From assembly GCF_035222275.1 (NCBI RefSeq), contig NC_085885.1:1922001-1986000 (forward strand): 64,000 nucleotides of DNA. Reading direction: 5' to 3'. The position numbers were made by a program, and so were the translations under genes. The notes under the pieces were generated by a model, which ran no database searches, was not told the DNA's origin, and saw only the letters and a program-made list of their open reading frames with translations. The stretch comes from Podospora bellae-mahoneyi (Eukaryota; Ascomycota; Sordariomycetes; Sordariales; Podosporaceae). Position 1 is the stretch's first letter, and each line of letters opens with the position of its first letter. Positions 33,912-44,607 of the stretch are shown one piece after another.

Positions 33912-34487
33912 GATTATGTTGTAAGGGGTTAATGTCTTAGTGTAATTTCAATATTTTATGTTTGATCCCCCCCAAGGGTATTACCATCTACAAGCTCTGA
34001 GAATTCAATGGTAGTACTATGCAAGGGAGAGAACAGCTGGGACTCGAAAGTGTTCCTTCCTACTTGCCACACCATAACGAGACTTGCCGTACTCCAACAG
34101 AATATTTCGACTCAGGCTAGCAAAGACCCGCCCACTTTTTAATATTCCCCTCCTTCCGCAAAATAATCACCCAATCCTGTCTGGTCTGGTTGCAATTTAG
34201 CTTACTGTGTTGGCGTTGACTTCGAAATTTTGGGGGTGGTTCGATATGTAGTCCATGATAGCTTTCGCAGCCGATCCTGGTGGCCTTAAACTCTTCTGTC
34301 TTCCCCTAAGGTAGATGGCTATAAAGCGAGTAATCAGAAAATCCAAAGCTGGCGATGTATAGGAAATACGTCTGCCTTGTTGGGTTTTCCTTCCCTAACA
34401 AGATCTCAATATCTTTCCTTAACAAGACCGCCGGCCAGCCTTAAGCCGTGCTATTGAGCAAGATGGCGATGATGGAGTGGACCGGGA
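33912..34487. other. AT-rich stretch between repeat cluster 2 and a decayed gene
   Basis: No gene is seen. A C run lies at 33968-33974. The short direct repeat CCTTCCCTAACAAGA / CTTTCCTTAACAAGA lies near 34390-34428. Confidence 0.4.
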
Positions 34488-35767
34488 TCAGGCCAATCGA
34501 AATGATGATTGCAGGCATGGAGCATGACGGGGAGCCAAGCCTATTCCCGATGAATTCAATGAGGAGCACGGTCTAGTTGAGATTGACATTGTCAACTTTG
34601 GCGTAACCAGACAACTAGCCAGGGTCGAGAACGACAAAGGCTTGTCATTACCCTGTTCCTCCTTCTCGATAACGCCGTCAGTGCATGTTGCCACGTGTTG
34701 GGAAAGAAAAGAATGCACAGTTACCTGCCTTCTCGTTGGATTTCTCCGGGCAAGCCATTCCAAGACGTATCTCTCTCCCAAACGTGCGAGCAGGGACCAG
34801 AGGGGCAGCCTGCTAAAAAACTGCAGGAACACCCGGGACATGGCGGCATACACTACTTCACTGGGCCGGAGAATTCGGTGATTAAGGCTGTGCCTCTCGA
34901 TCAGCCGCAGGCAGTAGGCTAAGTCGCCCATCTTAGAGCCAGGTATCGATGATGGAGGTATATACACCAATGTCTGCTGTGGGTAGTCCAGGGCTGCCAT
35001 TAACCGGAAAGGTCAGGGGCCCTGGAGCCGTGGTTATCTGAGTCGAGCGTCTTTCTCACGAATCGAAAAGGCTGCATGTAAAATTCCATCTGGTTGTGTT
35101 GGTGAATTTGTTCAAAGTACCCTCCGATAGCGACAAAATCCACCAGGCGGACCATGGGAACTTTGACCGCAGGGTCATACTTCTTTCGCCGGTGCCGCAT
35201 CTCCATGCGTAAGGCTGCTGGGTCCGCAAAATATTTCCATCGCAACGACATTTATAGCAAGTCTGGAGCATGCAAGCCGAGGTGCGGATTCTCAGTCTGA
35301 AATCTTTCGAGAATGTTAAAGGCCTCTCTTGAAATTGGCGGTTCATTTTGAAGATAGGCATCAGAAAGAAGTCTTGCGTTCCTGGGTTCGTGATGTTGAT
35401 GATAGACATGGGGTAATTGTCATTGAACGTTGGATTTCCCGTGCAAGATCCAGTTTCGTTATCTCTGGGAGCTTGAGTTCACGACCGGTTTGGAATCTGC
35501 TAGCTAAGGTAGCCTCTTGGATTCTGCGGACAAGGGGAATTGTCCCCAGGGCTTGCGTTTGTTTGGACGGATGACGAATAACTTGAAGTTAGGGAGAGCA
35601 TGATCTCTGTACAGGTGGGTGTGAGGTATCGCGAATTTAGTCGTTTCACCGGTTCCGGCATCTCTTTTCCCGAGCCCAAAGCTCTTCCCAACCAGGTGAT
35701 GTGACAGCGGCGTCCTCTGCTTGGTTCTCAGTGTTGCCAGTGAGACCATCTCTGCTGACTGGGGCAC
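34488..35767 (-). pseudogene. Decayed accessory gene remnant
   Basis: Function unknown. Coding-like pieces follow one another on the minus strand in different frames: 35767-35504 (with FKLFVIRPNKRKPWGQFPLS), a middle stretch with IINITNPGTQDFFLMPIFKM near 35400-35330, 35251-35000 (YFADPAALRMEMRHRRKKYD and VRLVDFVAIGGYFEQI) and 35000-34488 (GDLAYCLRLIERHSLNHRIL). Stops and frame changes separate them and I find no set of introns that joins them well. The remnant lies between repeat clusters 3 and 2, both in the same sense as the remnant. A gene with several unrecognised introns is the alternative. Confidence 0.45.
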
Positions 35768-35884
35768 AATATCCTCGGACTATGCACAGCAAATGGCAAA
35801 GCAGCAGTTGGCTGGCAGTTCTGGAATCCAGGTCGAGTCGAACTCAATGTCCACTTTGAGTTCTTCGTGTTCCCCTAAGATACC

Positions 35885-36031
35885 TTAAAAGACAGTTTAC
35901 AGACCTTAAAAGATAGTTTACCTGCCTTGAAAGATGGTTTGTATACCTAAAAATTTAGTCTACAGGCCTCTAATTAAGGTCAATATACGTCCCAGGATAG
36001 CTGATAGGCCTCCTTAATAGTGGAAATGGCA
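35885..36031 (-). repeat. 21-nt tandem repeat, cluster 3
   Basis: Seven consecutive units of exactly 21 nt start at 35885, 35906, 35927, 35948, 35969, 35990 and 36011; two well-kept ones begin TTAAAAGACAGTTTACAG and TTAAAAGATAGTTTACCT. Sequence identity falls along the array while spacing is unchanged. It has the same orientation as cluster 2. Confidence 0.9.
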
Positions 36032-36558
36032 TTGTCTTATAGTCGAAACACATAACGCTGCAAATGAGAGCTGCTACCTAGCTGGATCGAAGTAAGGTTA
36101 TAATATCGGACGCAAGAGCACCATCTGCAATTTTGGACTGAAATTGCAACAATTGACCTCCACTTCCACCCTTCCAGCCCCGGAGCCCTGCTTCCTCCGA
36201 AATCCCGGAGCGGGACCGGCTGTCGTCCAACCTGACTCCACCCCTCCGGCCATGGCACCGGACACTATGGTTAACCCCTGCTCACTCTCACCCAAGGGTT
36301 AGGGTAAAACTTCACCATCGCAACCATCTGATAAGCATTTTTTTGGCTTATCACAACCGTTGCGCAGCGAAGTGAGGGGCATCTTTTCACAAAAAGTTTT
36401 CAAGGCTCAGTCCTCAAGGTTCCCCCCGCAAATTGAATATCACATCCCTCCGTCCAGTCTGTGCCGCACCAGCAGACAAACTTGTCGCATTCACCTTTTC
36501 GCCCCCCCAACCAAACAACCACCCCAAATCAACAGCAACAGCAACAGCAACAGTCAAA
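36032..36558. other. Intergenic, promoter of BCP1
   Basis: 527 bp between repeat cluster 3 and BCP1. It ends with a CA/AACAGC-rich leader (CAACAG units near 36531-36553) directly before the BCP1 start. The telobox-like site is listed separately. Confidence 0.45.
36296..36305 (-). promoter_or_regulatory. Telobox-like site upstream of BCP1
   Basis: The same GGGTTAGGGT 10-mer as upstream of LEA1, 254 nt before the BCP1 start and in the same orientation. It could also be a chance or interstitial telomere-like sequence. Confidence 0.45.
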
Positions 36559-37537
36559 ATGGGCAAAAAGCGCACCAGAAACCCCGACGACGACGTCGCC
36601 ATGACCGACGAAGTCCCCGCGCAAACCAAGAAGAACAACAACGGCGGTGATAGCTCCGACTCGGACGATGTTTGTCTCCCATCCCCTCTCTCCCCTTTCC
36701 CTGCCCATTAACACCCCTCCCCCCTAGGACATGGACATAGTAAACGTGGACTTCGAACTCTTCAACTACGACCCCACAATCGACTTCCACGGCGTAAGAA
36801 CCCTCCTCCGCCAGCTCCTCGACGCCGACGCCTCCCTCTTCGACCTCTCCTCCCTCTCCGACCTCATCGTGGAGCAAAACACGGTCGGCTCCACCTGCAA
36901 GGTCGACGACAAGGCCAACGACGCCTACGCCTTCCTCACCGTCCTCAACATCCAAGAGCACTCCCCCACCAAACCCGTAGTCAAACAACTCGCCGAGTAC
37001 CTCGCCGATCGCGCCACAAAGTCCCAAGATGAAACCCTGGCCAAGGTCGTGCCCGAGGTGTTGCTTGGAGAGAGGAAACAACAGGTCGGGTTGGTCTTGG
37101 CGGAAAGGTTACTCAACATGCCGGCCGAGGTCATCCCGCCAATGTGGAGCTGCATGATTGATGAGATTGAGGCTGCGGTCGAGGACAAGGAGCCGTACGA
37201 GTTTACGCATTATCTTGTGCTTTCAAGAACGTACCTCGAGGTGGAGTCAACGTTGAATCAGACAGAGAGGAAAAAGAAGAGGTCAAAGGCGACGGGGGAG
37301 CTGCAGTATTTCCATCCCGAGGACGAGGAGATGAGAAAGTTTGCGACGGCGGCGGGAAGCTTTGAGTACACAAAGGAAGGACAGGCCGCGGTGGCGGATA
37401 GCAAGCGCGCGTTCCAAGAGATGGGGATCAAGCCGGTGGGCTTCATGATGTTGATTGAGGCGGAGAAGTTCCCCAAGGCTGTCCAGGGGATCACAGAGTA
37501 TGTGGCCACTGGCGGGATGTCAATGGAGATTTCATAG
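36559..37537 (+). CDS. bcp1: Nuclear chaperone/export factor BCP1 (BCCIP family)
   Basis: Fungal BCP1 acts as a chaperone of ribosomal protein uL14 and in nuclear export; human BCCIP is the relative. Exons 36559-36669 and 36728-37537 give 306 residues. The N-terminus is basic then acidic ([24 protein letters not shown]). The family core begins at [20 protein letters not shown] and includes [26 protein letters not shown]-type and [14 protein letters not shown]; it ends with [17 protein letters not shown]. The first intron (58 nt, GTTTGT donor, CCTAG acceptor) is in phase 0. It is convergent with ARO7, with 95 bp between stop codons. Confidence 0.94.
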
Positions 37538-37632
37538 GGAAAAAAGATGATTAATATATACTTTTATTTATTGCTCCCGGATCAAAGCCAAAGGAAGTCC
37601 AACGCTATGTTCTTGGTGAGTAGTAGTGACAA

Positions 37633-38491
37633 TCATTGCTGTTCGGGTTCGAGTCGCTGCATGAGGTACTCTACCTCGACTTCCTTCGTCAGGGGAATGA
37701 CAAAGTCTTCGTACATGGACACAACAGCCTCAACGTTGATCTTGACCTGCTCAGCAGCGTCTGGACCTTGAAGCGAGGGATCGGTACCGTAGGTCTGCGC
37801 CTTGAGCTTGAGACGCTCCAACACCTTCTTCTCAACCGCCTTGTTGGTGATGGCCTCACCGATTCCGTCCCGGTCGCCAGCTCGGATCAACCTCGTGAAC
37901 TTCTCCGTTTCCGACACAAACTTGGACTCGGCAACAAACTTGCCAAAGTGAATCCGCCTGGAAAGTGCTTGCAGGCAAGCAATGTCGCACGTGGCGGATG
38001 AGCCGTAGTTCTCCTGAGAAACACCCCTATCCTCGCGACCAAAGTCGCGGCAGACCTTTGGAAGGAAGTTCTCTGTGTAGAACTGCTTGATCTTGTCGTT
38101 CACACAGACATCGTTGGGGTAGAGAATTTGAGGGTAGTCGAGTGGGTCGAGGATTGGCTTTTGGACGGCATCAGGGAAGAAAGGGTACTCGTCCGGTGAC
38201 TCAAAGCGGCGGATGAGGGATTGGAGTTTTTCCTGTTCCCGAAGGTACCAGTCCATGAAGCTCAATTCCGAGTTTGGGATCGGAACTGCTCCTGGGACGT
38301 AGATGTTTTTGTTAAGAGGGAACTGGACACGCTCAATGAGATGAAAGGTGATGGTATCCTCGAGACGACTGGGGGCTTGTTAGTTACTTGTGACCAAGAA
38401 GGCTAGGCGGGTAGACTGACATGAGCTGATAGCGGATGTTCGTGAGATCCAGGGCCTTTGACCGGTCTGAAAGATCGATGATGGTGTCCAT
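37633..38491 (-). CDS. aro7: Chorismate mutase (ARO7)
   Basis: Converts chorismate to prephenate, the branch towards phenylalanine and tyrosine; the fungal enzyme is an allosteric dimer. Exons 38491-38421 and 38368-37633 give 268 residues, near the usual 256-270. The join restores [20 protein letters not shown], the family's first helix. Other conserved blocks are [50 protein letters not shown] and the C-terminal [20 protein letters not shown]. The donor is GTCAGT, less usual. A TGACTC element lies at 38704-38709, 213 nt upstream; a CPC1/Gcn4 role is only possible. Confidence 0.96.
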
Positions 38492-39936
38492 TTTGAAATG
38501 AGAGTATCTTCTTGTCTGCCGAAAAAACGGGGCAGTTGTTTTGATGTTTGAAGAAGAAAAGGAACGACGAGAAGCCGACGTTAATGGGTACAATGAGCTT
38601 GAAATGCGCCCAAGAACAATGCTACCCAAACGGTGAAAGCAGGCCAGTGCAGGTGTGGTGCAAGTCGCGATTTCCAAGTCGTAGACCCAAAACTCGAAAT
38701 CGATGACTCCTTTTTGAATTTGGATCACACAACTGCCGGTCTGAGCGGGTACCTGCTTCCCTCAATCAAAACGTGGATGAACCACGGGCTTGGAGTCAAG
38801 AGAGGCAGGGAGTGGGTGGGTTGCTGCCGTGTGGTTCCGATCGCGGGGCCGAACATACCCCAGTGACGCACCCGGCAGCGGTCGCGGGGTTCAATGACAG
38901 CTTTCCCCTGACCAATGTAACCTCAGCATTCCCCGACGACCCCACTTTTACTGCCCGAATCGGCTGTGTCACCTTCCGCTTGACCTTGGGGTTGCTGTGT
39001 GAGAGCTGAAACGGCAGGCGGCGGGAAGAAGGTGAAGGCTGAGGTGAAGGGAAGGTGAAGTTCAAGGTGAGGCTAAGAAACCTCGGACAAAATGAAGGTG
39101 GAGGCGGCGGTAAAGAGATGGCCGGCCGGGACCCTAGCACTGGTGAAGTGTTCAAGCCCTCTTACTGTGACGTGGCAAGTCCCCTCAACACACAGAAAAA
39201 CTACAAGCTCAATGGGATCAAATATGCCAAAGAAATGGGGACTATCACTGAGGTAAAGATAGAGTTTGGTCGTGGACTACGACGGAGGTGGTCGCGTGCC
39301 GTATGTGTTGATCATGGGAGGGAACGACTCTGTATGGATAATGACAAGGCTGCCAGAATTGGCTGATGTTTGTGCTCTTCTTCAGTATCCATCTCTGGCT
39401 CTCCACGTGAAAGAACCCAAAAGAAACTTTTGAATCCATCCGTCAGCTTCTTGCATGAATGAAAAAGATTGCTTCGGGGGAGCCGGTAAATTGGTAAGAC
39501 CTCGATGCTACTCTGGTGGAGGTTTCAAAGGGGAGAGGGGCTGATTCCATATCTTGACAAAACTGCATATTTAACCCCAACCCTTGCTTCCCCGCATCGG
39601 TCTGTGACGTTTTTTTCAAGGTGTGCCGCCGGCGACTGGGACTGGGCTCGCAACCGGCTTTAACATTTCCTGGCCCCCCCCCAAAATTGTGCCGCGCTTC
39701 TTCCCAACCACCACAACACACACACAGCTCGGCATTGTCTTCGCCAGCTCTGGCTGTGTCACTTCATGTCGCTCCCACTGCGCTGTCGACACTACACCAC
39801 AGCACCCTGAATCGCTACATTCAGCTCTGCTTGTCTGCCCCCCATTTACGAATTGACTGCGTCATAAAACCGAAAGCTTTCTGGAGCTCATCGAAAACCG
39901 GGCGAAGGGCGATAACCCCCTGAGGCGCGCCTACTG
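38492..39936. other. Divergent intergenic region of ARO7 and MDV1
   Basis: 1.4 kb between two divergent genes. It holds purine-rich GAAGGTGAAGG-type direct repeats near 39025-39070 and a C run at 39675-39683. A short G/E-rich open frame at 39055-39366 has no family likeness. Confidence 0.45.
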
Positions 39937-42120
39937 ATGGCCGACCCAGGGCAGAAGGATGACTTTCCCGACCTGTCGTCCTTTGACGACGATGTGTCGG
40001 TGATATCTGTGAGCGCCAACTTTTATCGGGCCGCAATGGGGCTCGGGAACGATGCTCATCAGCAGGGCAGAAAGACTAACCAAGTGATCAATCATGGTAG
40101 ACTCGAGGAGTCGAGGCATTCGGCCGCAAAGTGACGAGCACGGCGAGCCATCTGATCGGTACTATTGCCGATCCAACCTCCCACCCTCACTACACCAGGG
40201 CCATGACCGAGGTCTCCCGTCAGTTGACGAAACCGTCTCTGCAGCGCACCATGTTCTCGATGGCGCGCACTACGCCTACCGACCTGGTCAGGTCCCGCCT
40301 CTCTACCACGGAAATACATTCGCGCGCTCTTGCCTATGTACCGGATGAGCTGCTCAAGAACATCCCCGAGGATGAGAACTCGTACTCTCTTTTCCAGGGC
40401 TTCAAAGCCAGCTTCCCCGAGTTCGCCGAGGATTCCAAGGGCAAGAAGCACAGGCGGCGTGTCTCCAGAGGAAGACGGCTTCTGGAGGAAAGGCCCACGA
40501 CACCGGATGGATCGCCGGAATCGGTGCATAAGATCAAGAAGGAGAAGTCAACCATGATGCATCAGTTGGAGATGTTGAGCATTCGGAAGAATATGGCCAG
40601 TGCAGAGATCAAGGAGATTGATGCCAAATTGGAGAACCTTGTAGGCATGAGGAAGATCATCCTTGAAAGGCTGGCAGCTCTGGAGAAGGACGAGGCGTTG
40701 CTTGAGCATGATAGTGGGTCTTTCCCCTACACGGCATTGCCTACTAAGCTAACGTTTGACTGCAGTTGTCGAGGTTGAGACGAGATTAGAAGAGGCTCAG
40801 GAGATGGCTGTCGAGGCAGCCTCTATTGCCCAACACACACCGGCGAGATCAGAAGACGGGCAAAACGAGGACGAGAACGCACCTGGTTTCATGTCGCAAT
40901 CCATTTACGAGAAGCTCCCATCAGTATCATCAGGAAGTGGTCCCGTTAAGCGGAAGCCGAGAAGTATCAGGAGGAAGTCGGCGCCGATTTTGCACGAGCA
41001 CTTCGAGCCAGGAAGCATGATCCGCTCGATGCGCGCGCATCAGGACAGCATCACTACTCTCGACTTTGACGCCCCCTTTGGATTGATGGTTTCGGCTGCA
41101 ATGGATGATTCGGTTCGTGTTTGGGATCTGAACGCTGGTCGCTGCATTGGTCTCTTGGATGGCCACACTGCTTCTGTTCGCGCTCTCCAGGTCGAAGACA
41201 ACTTCTTGGCAACTGGCTCTATGGATGCGACTATTCGGCTCTGGGATCTCAGCAAGGCTCACTACGACCCGCAAGGCAGCAGCTTTGGTAAGGAGGAGGA
41301 CGATGACGAGGACGCTCTTGCCTTCGAGAACCCCAGCGACTTGCCGGTAGATCCTCCTGCCAACAGCATGGCTGATTGCCCACTCTTCACCTTGCAAGCT
41401 CATCTTGACGAAATCACGGCTCTTCACTTCCGAGGCAATGTTCTTGTGTCAGGTTCTGCTGATAAGACTCTTCGGCAATGGGATCTGGAGAAGGGACGTT
41501 GCGTGCAGACTCTGGACGTTATGTGGGCTGCCGCGCAGGCCACTGCTCTCTCCCACGATAATGATACCTGGAGACAAACCAACAAGGCCCCGGATACGTC
41601 TGCGGATTTCGTTGGCGCACTCCAAGTCTTCGAATCCGCACTCGCCTGCGGTACGGCCGATGGCATGGTCAGGCTCTGGGATTTGCGCAGCGGACAGGTG
41701 CATCGCAGCTTGGTAGGCCATACTGGGCCTGTCACCTGCCTGCAGTTTGACGACGTACACCTGGTTACTGGCAGTTTGGACAGAAGCATTCGGGTGAGTG
41801 TAAATTCGAGGTTATTCAAGGGACGTTTACTAACTGGTGGCCAGATCTGGGATCTCCGAACTGGGTCCATCTATGACGCCTATGCTTATGACAACCCGAT
41901 CACAAGCATGATGTTTGACCAAAGACGCATTGTCGCTGCTGCTGGCGAGGATGTCGTCAAGGTATACGACAAGGTTGAGGGACGGCACTGGGACTGCGGT
42001 GCTGGCATCACCGAGGCCGATGAAGCCAAGAGCCCTGCCATCGTGGAGCAAGTGCGCATCCGGGACGGATACATGGTTGAGGGTCGGCGGGACGGCATCG
42101 TTGGCGTCTGGACCTGCTAG
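39937..42120 (+). CDS. mdv1: Mitochondrial division protein 1 (MDV1), WD40 adaptor
   Basis: Adaptor that links Fis1 on the outer mitochondrial membrane to the dynamin Dnm1 in fission. Exons 39937-40008, 40101-40713, 40766-41793 and 41845-42120 give 662 residues. The first intron (92 nt) has a clear ACTAAC branch site and its splice gives the conserved [17 protein letters not shown]. The Fis1-binding N-terminal region is followed by a coiled coil (about residues 160-215, [20 protein letters not shown]). Seven WD40 repeats follow, for example [52 protein letters not shown] and [20 protein letters not shown], ending with GIVGVWTC. The intron at 41794-41844 lies inside the blade carrying [13 protein letters not shown]. 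Confidence 0.96.
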
Positions 42121-42821
42121 TCCTCTGGGTCCCCAGTACAGAGAATCTTGTATAATGTTACCATGTATCAGTAAAAAGAGACGACAGCGATGACATTTGG
42201 AGACACGAAGTCAGTTTTTAGGAACATTTCACGGTTTTAAAGGCACATATCGGATGAGCATGATTAGAAGTATACGCAAGTGAGGCTTAGACAATGATTA
42301 TTTGTCCGTGATTCGGTTGCCGAGTGTTGTGCACAATCTCGAGGAGGTAGCGGCCGCATCACCCGCGCCCAAGTGTGCAGGAGGGCCAATGAAAGGGAAG
42401 CAAACTCCCCAATACGACAGGCCCGCATCCCGCGGATCCCCTTTTTCTAAGCTGTCTTGTGGTTTCTTGGGGCTACATCTTTTCATCCGAGATGCGGGCG
42501 GTGTTGGTCCTGATGGTTGCTGAGGCGGAAAGGTTCGACGGGACTACGGAGTATCAGAAGAAACCGAGAGGCTCAGCCCTATGTTGGTTTCTCGAGTGTA
42601 GTGGTTATCAAAGCTGAATCATGATGGTGAAAGGTGAAGGGAAGGATGCTAGGGTTGAGGTATAAGTATTCGTGATATCCGCCGTTTTCAACAGTCCAAG
42701 ATAATCATCATCATCATCATCATGACACACACCGGACTGTCTTTACAGTATCACATCATACCATTTAACACGCAGAATCACCAAGCAGAATCACCAAGCA
42801 GAATCACCAAGCAGAATCACC
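42121..42821. other. Intergenic, promoter of aldo-keto reductase
   Basis: 700 bp between two plus-strand genes. It contains an ATC trinucleotide run at 42704-42723 and, directly before the next start codon, a 13-bp tandem repeat (listed separately). Confidence 0.5.
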
Positions 42822-42822
42822 A
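42771..42822 (+). repeat. 13-bp tandem repeat ending at the start codon
   Basis: Four perfect or near-perfect copies of AGCAGAATCACCA lie end to end (42771, 42784, 42797, 42810); the first copy begins CG instead of AG. The last base of the fourth copy is the A of the ATG at 42822, so the start context ACCATGG is made by the repeat. Confidence 0.9.
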
Positions 42823-44214
42823 TGGCACCCACCTTTGAAGAAGCCCTCACCTCTACCTTTACCCTCGCGACTCCCCCCAAAGGCCCTCTGGCGCGCTACC
42901 GACTCCTGTCTCCCACAGCAGGAGTGAGAGTCAGCCCGCTGTGCTTGGGTGGTTTAAACATTGGTGATGAGTGGTACGCCGCCCCCCCCCCGATCCCCCT
43001 TTCCTTCCCACCAGAGTTAAGCTAACCCACATAAAGGAAAGCCCTCATGGGCGAAATGACCCAACCCCAAGCCTTCTCCCTCCTCGACTACTTCTACTCG
43101 GCCGGGGGCAACTTCATCGACACGGCCAACGCCTACCAAAAGGAGCAGTCTGAGCAGTGGATCAGGGAGTGGATGGCCCGGCGTGGGGTCAGAGATCAGA
43201 TGTGTAAGTCCCTTCCCCCCTGCCTTTCTCTTCAATGGCGGAGCTGACGATAAAGGAGCGCAGTCATCTCAACCAAATACAGCAACAACTTCCGCGCCGG
43301 CCACGGCGAAACCGAGATCATGGCCAGCTACATCGGCAACGGCACCAAGTCATTACACACCAGCGTTCACGCCTTGTTAAAGAAGCTACAGACGGGGTAC
43401 ATCGACCTGCTCTTCGTCCACTGGTACGACTACGCGACTTCAATCCCGGAGCTGATGCAGAGTCTCAACGTGCTGGTCAATCAAGGAAAGGTTCTGTATC
43501 TTGGGATCAGCGACGCGCCGGCGTGGGTGGTGACAAAGGCGAATCAGTACGCGAGGGATCACGCGCTTAGGGGGTTTAGTGTTTACCAGGGTGAGTGGTC
43601 AGCTGTGGCGAGGGATTTTGAGAGGGATGTTATACCGATGTGTAGGGAGGAGGGGATGGGGATCATGCCTTGGGGTGCGTTGGGGGGTGGGAATTTCAAG
43701 AGTGAGGGGGGGCAGAGGAGGGCAGAAGGAGGGGGGGGGTGAAAGGGGAAGGGTTCACGCGCCGGTTGGGGAGAGACATGTCAAGGTTGCTAAGGCGTTG
43801 GGACGGGTGGCGGAGAGGAGGGGGACGAGGTTGACGAGTGTGGCGCTGGCATATGTGATGCAGAAGGCGCCGTATGTTTTTTCGCTCGTGGGGGGGAGGA
43901 AGATTGAGCATTTGAGGGAGAATATTGAGGCGTTGAAGGTGAGGTTGGAGAGGGAGGATTTTGAGGAGATTGAGGGAACGGTGGAGTTTGATTTGGGTTG
44001 GCCGAATAAGTTGCAGTTTGGGGGGGGGTTGCCAGAGAATATGCAGGATTTTTGGTTGATGGGGACGGCGGGGTGGTTTGATAATGTGCCGGTTGTGAAG
44101 GCTATTGTGCCGGCCAAGGAGGAGGAGGCTGGTGATCTGAGTAGTGAACATGCGGATGGGGCTAAGATGGTGTCGTTGGTGAGTGGTGGGTGGAAGGGGG
44201 TCAAAGGGGAGTAA
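42822..44214 (+). CDS. Aldo-keto reductase (aryl-alcohol dehydrogenase / norsolorinic acid reductase type), frame interrupted
   Basis: NADPH-dependent reductase of the AAD subfamily; substrate unknown. Exons 42822-42973, 43037-43203 and 43264 onward are clear. The TIM-barrel signatures are [38 protein letters not shown] (catalytic Asp and Tyr), [20 protein letters not shown] and [16 protein letters not shown], then [13 protein letters not shown]. After this the frame ends at a TGA at 43740-43742, while the rest of the domain continues in the +1 frame ([40 protein letters not shown]) to 44214. The shift lies in G-rich DNA (G run 43731-43739); one base too many would explain it. Either the gene is broken or the homopolymer was misread. 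The GT-AG pair tested (43702-43751) does not restore the frame. Confidence 0.75.
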
Positions 44215-44607
44215 CCTTGAGATGATTTTTTTTGGCTTTTGTTCGAAGTTTTTTTCAATGATAGATAATCTAATTGTCTCTTTACCACCCATAACGTTAC
44301 GACCAATGTGCCTTAAGTGTACAGGTTTATGTGCGGTGTCCTGGACCGTCTTGCTCCTTCCTTGATACTACCGCTCCTTCCTCGATACATCAGCCAGCCG
44401 CTCCGGAAGGTGCATCTGAACACATACCTTCCAACAGAGAATATACCGGAAAGACTTTTCCGTTTTAATGTAACACATGACTTGATTCCCATCCTCAGTT
44501 TTCTGTTCGACATTGAGACCTTGACTCGACAGTTCTTCTGGCTGTACTGGTGTCGCGGTGAGCCCCTGACCCCATGCACCTGGCTCTCAACCACGGTAGT
44601 CTTCACG
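44215..44607. other. Short intergenic region
   Basis: 393 bp between two plus-strand genes. A T run lies near 44227-44233. An in-frame ATG at 44317 could extend the next gene upstream, but that extension is not typical of its composition. Confidence 0.4.

Noticed and set aside
36296-36305. Interstitial telomere
   Set aside because: Only one and a half TTAGGG units are present; the promoter telobox reading is preferred.
36559-36727. BCP1 first exon read through to 36711
   Set aside because: The frame ends early; a GTTTGT donor and CCTAG acceptor join the acidic N-terminus to the family core in phase 0.
43702-43751. A 50-nt intron to repair the aldo-keto reductase
   Set aside because: It has GT and AG ends but almost no pyrimidines and no branch site, and its removal does not restore the downstream frame.
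44317-44607. N-terminal extension of the acidic protein
   Set aside because: The extension is hydrophobic and Leu/Phe-rich, unlike the rest; MATEEG at 44608 has the better context (ACGATGGCC).
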